Position numbers and translations under genes: made by a program. The notes under the pieces are model-generated. The model did no database searches and was not told the DNA's origin. It worked only from the letters and a program-made list of their open reading frames with translations. Positions 4,743 to 6,463 of a stretch of DNA of 6,463 bases are shown here, piece after piece. Each line of letters opens with the position of its first letter. The first letter of the stretch is position 1. Source of the DNA: Bacteroides sp. (GTDB lineage Bacteria > Bacteroidota > Bacteroidia > Bacteroidales > Bacteroidaceae); NCBI GenBank assembly GCA_030151635.1, contig JASLDF010000101.1:1-6463 (forward strand), in the 5' to 3' direction.

Positions 4743-6463
4743 ATGGATGTAAAAGCTAAAATTGAGGAGCTACGCAAAGAGCTTCACCAACACAACCACA
4801 ATTACTATGTGTTGAACAATCCGACTTTGACAGATAAAGAGTTTGACGACTTGTTGCGCCATTTGCAAGAGTTGGAACTGGCTCACCCCGAATATAATGA
4901 TCCCAATTCGCCTACGCAACGTGTGGGCAGTGATATTGATAAACGTTTCACACAAAAAGAACACAAATACCCCATGCTTTCGTTGGCAAATACGTACTCG
5001 GAAGAGGAGGTTAGCGAGTTTTACGATCGTGTGACTAAGGGGTTGGGGGGTGCTCCGTTTGAATTGTGTTGCGAATTGAAGTTTGATGGTAGTTCAATTT
5101 CATTGACCTACGAAAACGGACAGTTTGTTGATGCGGTTACCCGTGGTGATGGTACTCGTGGCGATGTGGTTACGGACAACGTAAAGACGATACGCACCGT
5201 TCCGTTGGTGCTTTCGGGCGATACATATCCTGCATTATTCGAGATTCGTGGTGAAATTCTACTGCCTTGGAAATCGTTCGATGCCTTGAATGAGGAGCGT
5301 GAACGTAATGAAGAGCCTCTGTTGGCAAATCCTAGAAATGCGGCATCGGGTACATTGAAACAACAAAACTCATCGGTTGTAGCCAAACGCAAACTCGATG
5401 CGTATCTTTATTATATGATTGGCGAGAACTTGCCGCACGATGGTCATTACGAAAACTTACAAGAGGCTGCAAAATGGGGCTTCAAGGTTTCGGAAGATGC
5501 ACGTAAATGCAAAACTTTGCAGGAGGTGTTCGATTTTATTCATCATTGGGATGTGGCTCGTAAAGACCTGCCTGTTGCTACAGATGGAATTGTGTTGAAA
5601 GTAAACAGCATTCGTCAGCAAGAGGAATTGGGATATACGGCTAAATCGCCTCGTTGGGCCATTGCCTACAAGTTTCAAGCTGAAAAGCAGTGTACAAAAT
5701 TAGAAGAAGTAACCTACCAAGTGGGACGTACGGGTGCAATTACGCCTGTTGCCAATTTGGAAGCGGTGCACCTTTCGGGAACCGTGGTGAAACGTGCTTC
5801 GCTGCACAATGAAGACATCATCAACAGCCTTGATTTGCACATTGGCGACATGGTTTACGTGGAAAAAGGGGGCGAAATTATTCCTAAAATAACCGATGTT
5901 AATCTTGAGGCAAGGGAGAACAATCCAGAGCTTGGGCCTAAGGTCGAATTTATTAAGGTTTGTCCCGAGTGTGGCACTGAGCTGATTCGTTACGAGGGTG
6001 AAGCTGCCCACTATTGTCCAAATGTTACGGGTTGTCCTACACAGATTAAAGGACGTATTGTGCACTTTATTGGTCGCCGTGCCATGAATATTGATGGACT
6101 TGGTCCGGAAACCATCGACCTGTTTTATAAGGAGGGATTGCTGCACAACGTTGCCGACCTTTACAAATTATCGAAAGAGAACCTGCAAGGTCTGGATCGT
6201 ATTGGCGACAAGACGGTGAACAAGATTTTGACGGAGTTGGAAGAGAGTAAGAAGGTGCCATTTGCACGTGCTTTGTTTGCGCTAGGTATTCGCTTTGTGG
6301 GCGAAACGGTTGCAAAGAAACTGGCAAAGGCATTTACTTCTGTTGAGGAGTTGGCAAATGCTAACCTTGAGCAGTTGGTTGCTGTCGATGAGATTGGCGA
6401 AAAGATTGCAGCTAGTATTTTGGAATACTTCGGCAAGGAGGAGAACCGTGAAATGGTGAAAGA
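4743..6463 (+). CDS. ligA: NAD+-dependent DNA ligase LigA, 3'-truncated by window edge
   Basis: LigA seals nicks in replication and repair using NAD+, and is essential in most bacteria. The frame is open for 573 codons from ATG 4743 to the window end, against about 670 residues usual for the family. Domain Ia with HNYYVLNNPTLTDKEFD (residues 18-35) leads into the nucleotidyltransferase domain. Its adenylated lysine is Lys113 in CELKFDG, followed by TRGDGTRGD, DGIVLKVN (Lys286) and SPRWAIAYKF (Lys310). The OB fold is about residues 320-400. The four-cysteine zinc finger is Cys407, Cys410, Cys425 and Cys431, and the helix-hairpin-helix repeats run from about 435 to the edge. The rest of the HhH region and the BRCT domain lie outside the window. 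The start is fixed by the conserved N-terminus; the leader is A-rich (AATAAGAAGATAAAT) without a strong Shine-Dalgarno sequence. It is divergent from trmD. Confidence 0.98.
   Translation, partial: MDVKAKIEELRKELHQHNHNYYVLNNPTLTDKEFDDLLRHLQELELAHPEYNDPNSPTQRVGSDIDKRFTQKEHKYPMLSLANTYSEEEVSEFYDRVTKGLGGAPFELCCELKFDGSSISLTYENGQFVDAVTRGDGTRGDVVTDNVKTIRTVPLVLSGDTYPALFEIRGEILLPWKSFDALNEERERNEEPLLANPRNAASGTLKQQNSSVVAKRKLDAYLYYMIGENLPHDGHYENLQEAAKWGFKVSEDARKCKTLQEVFDFIHHWDVARKDLPVATDGIVLKVNSIRQQEELGYTAKSPRWAIAYKFQAEKQCTKLEEVTYQVGRTGAITPVANLEAVHLSGTVVKRASLHNEDIINSLDLHIGDMVYVEKGGEIIPKITDVNLEARENNPELGPKVEFIKVCPECGTELIRYEGEAAHYCPNVTGCPTQIKGRIVHFIGRRAMNIDGLGPETIDLFYKEGLLHNVADLYKLSKENLQGLDRIGDKTVNKILTELEESKKVPFARALFALGIRFVGETVAKKLAKAFTSVEELANANLEQLVAVDEIGEKIAASILEYFGKEENREMVK

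Overview
The window looks like a chromosomal segment of a Bacteroidota bacterium, most likely order Bacteroidales. TrmD and LigA read like the Bacteroidales versions, Shine-Dalgarno sequences are weak with A-rich leaders, and the two sequences matching the Bacteroidota -7 box (TAnnTTTG) lie between the divergent genes trmD and ligA. The genus cannot be fixed from sequence alone.

Layout, left to right. A 5'-truncated M48 membrane metallopeptidase gene (+) runs off the left edge and ends at 656. It faces a minus-strand operon of an AAA_15-type ATPase (2690 to 1440) followed 12 bp later by an RloB-family TOPRIM-like protein (1427 to 726). This pairing is the RloA/RloB or AbiLi/AbiLii type of anti-phage (abortive infection) module. 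Upstream of the ATPase is about 1.05 kb without genes, filled by nine tandem copies of a 108/109-bp repeat (about 2767-3740). Next come trmD (minus, 4491 to 3805), a 251-bp divergent intergenic region, and ligA (plus, from 4743), cut by the right edge after 573 complete codons.

The main observation is that ATPase, RloB gene and repeat array together sit between two 85-bp direct repeats (664-748 and 3743-3827, 83 of 85 bases identical, offset exactly 3079 bp). Each repeat carries the last six codons and stop of trmD plus its strong hairpin terminator. The whole 3.1-kb block therefore looks like an accessory defence cassette placed at the 3' end of trmD. It leaves TrmD intact and gives RloB the same C-terminal residues (LEAKKK-stop) and the same terminator. 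No integrase or transposase is visible. The repeat array starts about 75 bp from the ATPase start codon and ends 2-3 bp from the trmD-side direct repeat. Its A/B alternating copies and internal palindromes have no function I recognise.

Working model (inference): RloB is the nuclease-like effector and the ATPase its sensor or activator, as in related AAA-TOPRIM systems. The upstream array may be a non-coding RNA or DNA part of the same module. trmD, ligA and probably the M48 gene are the host background.
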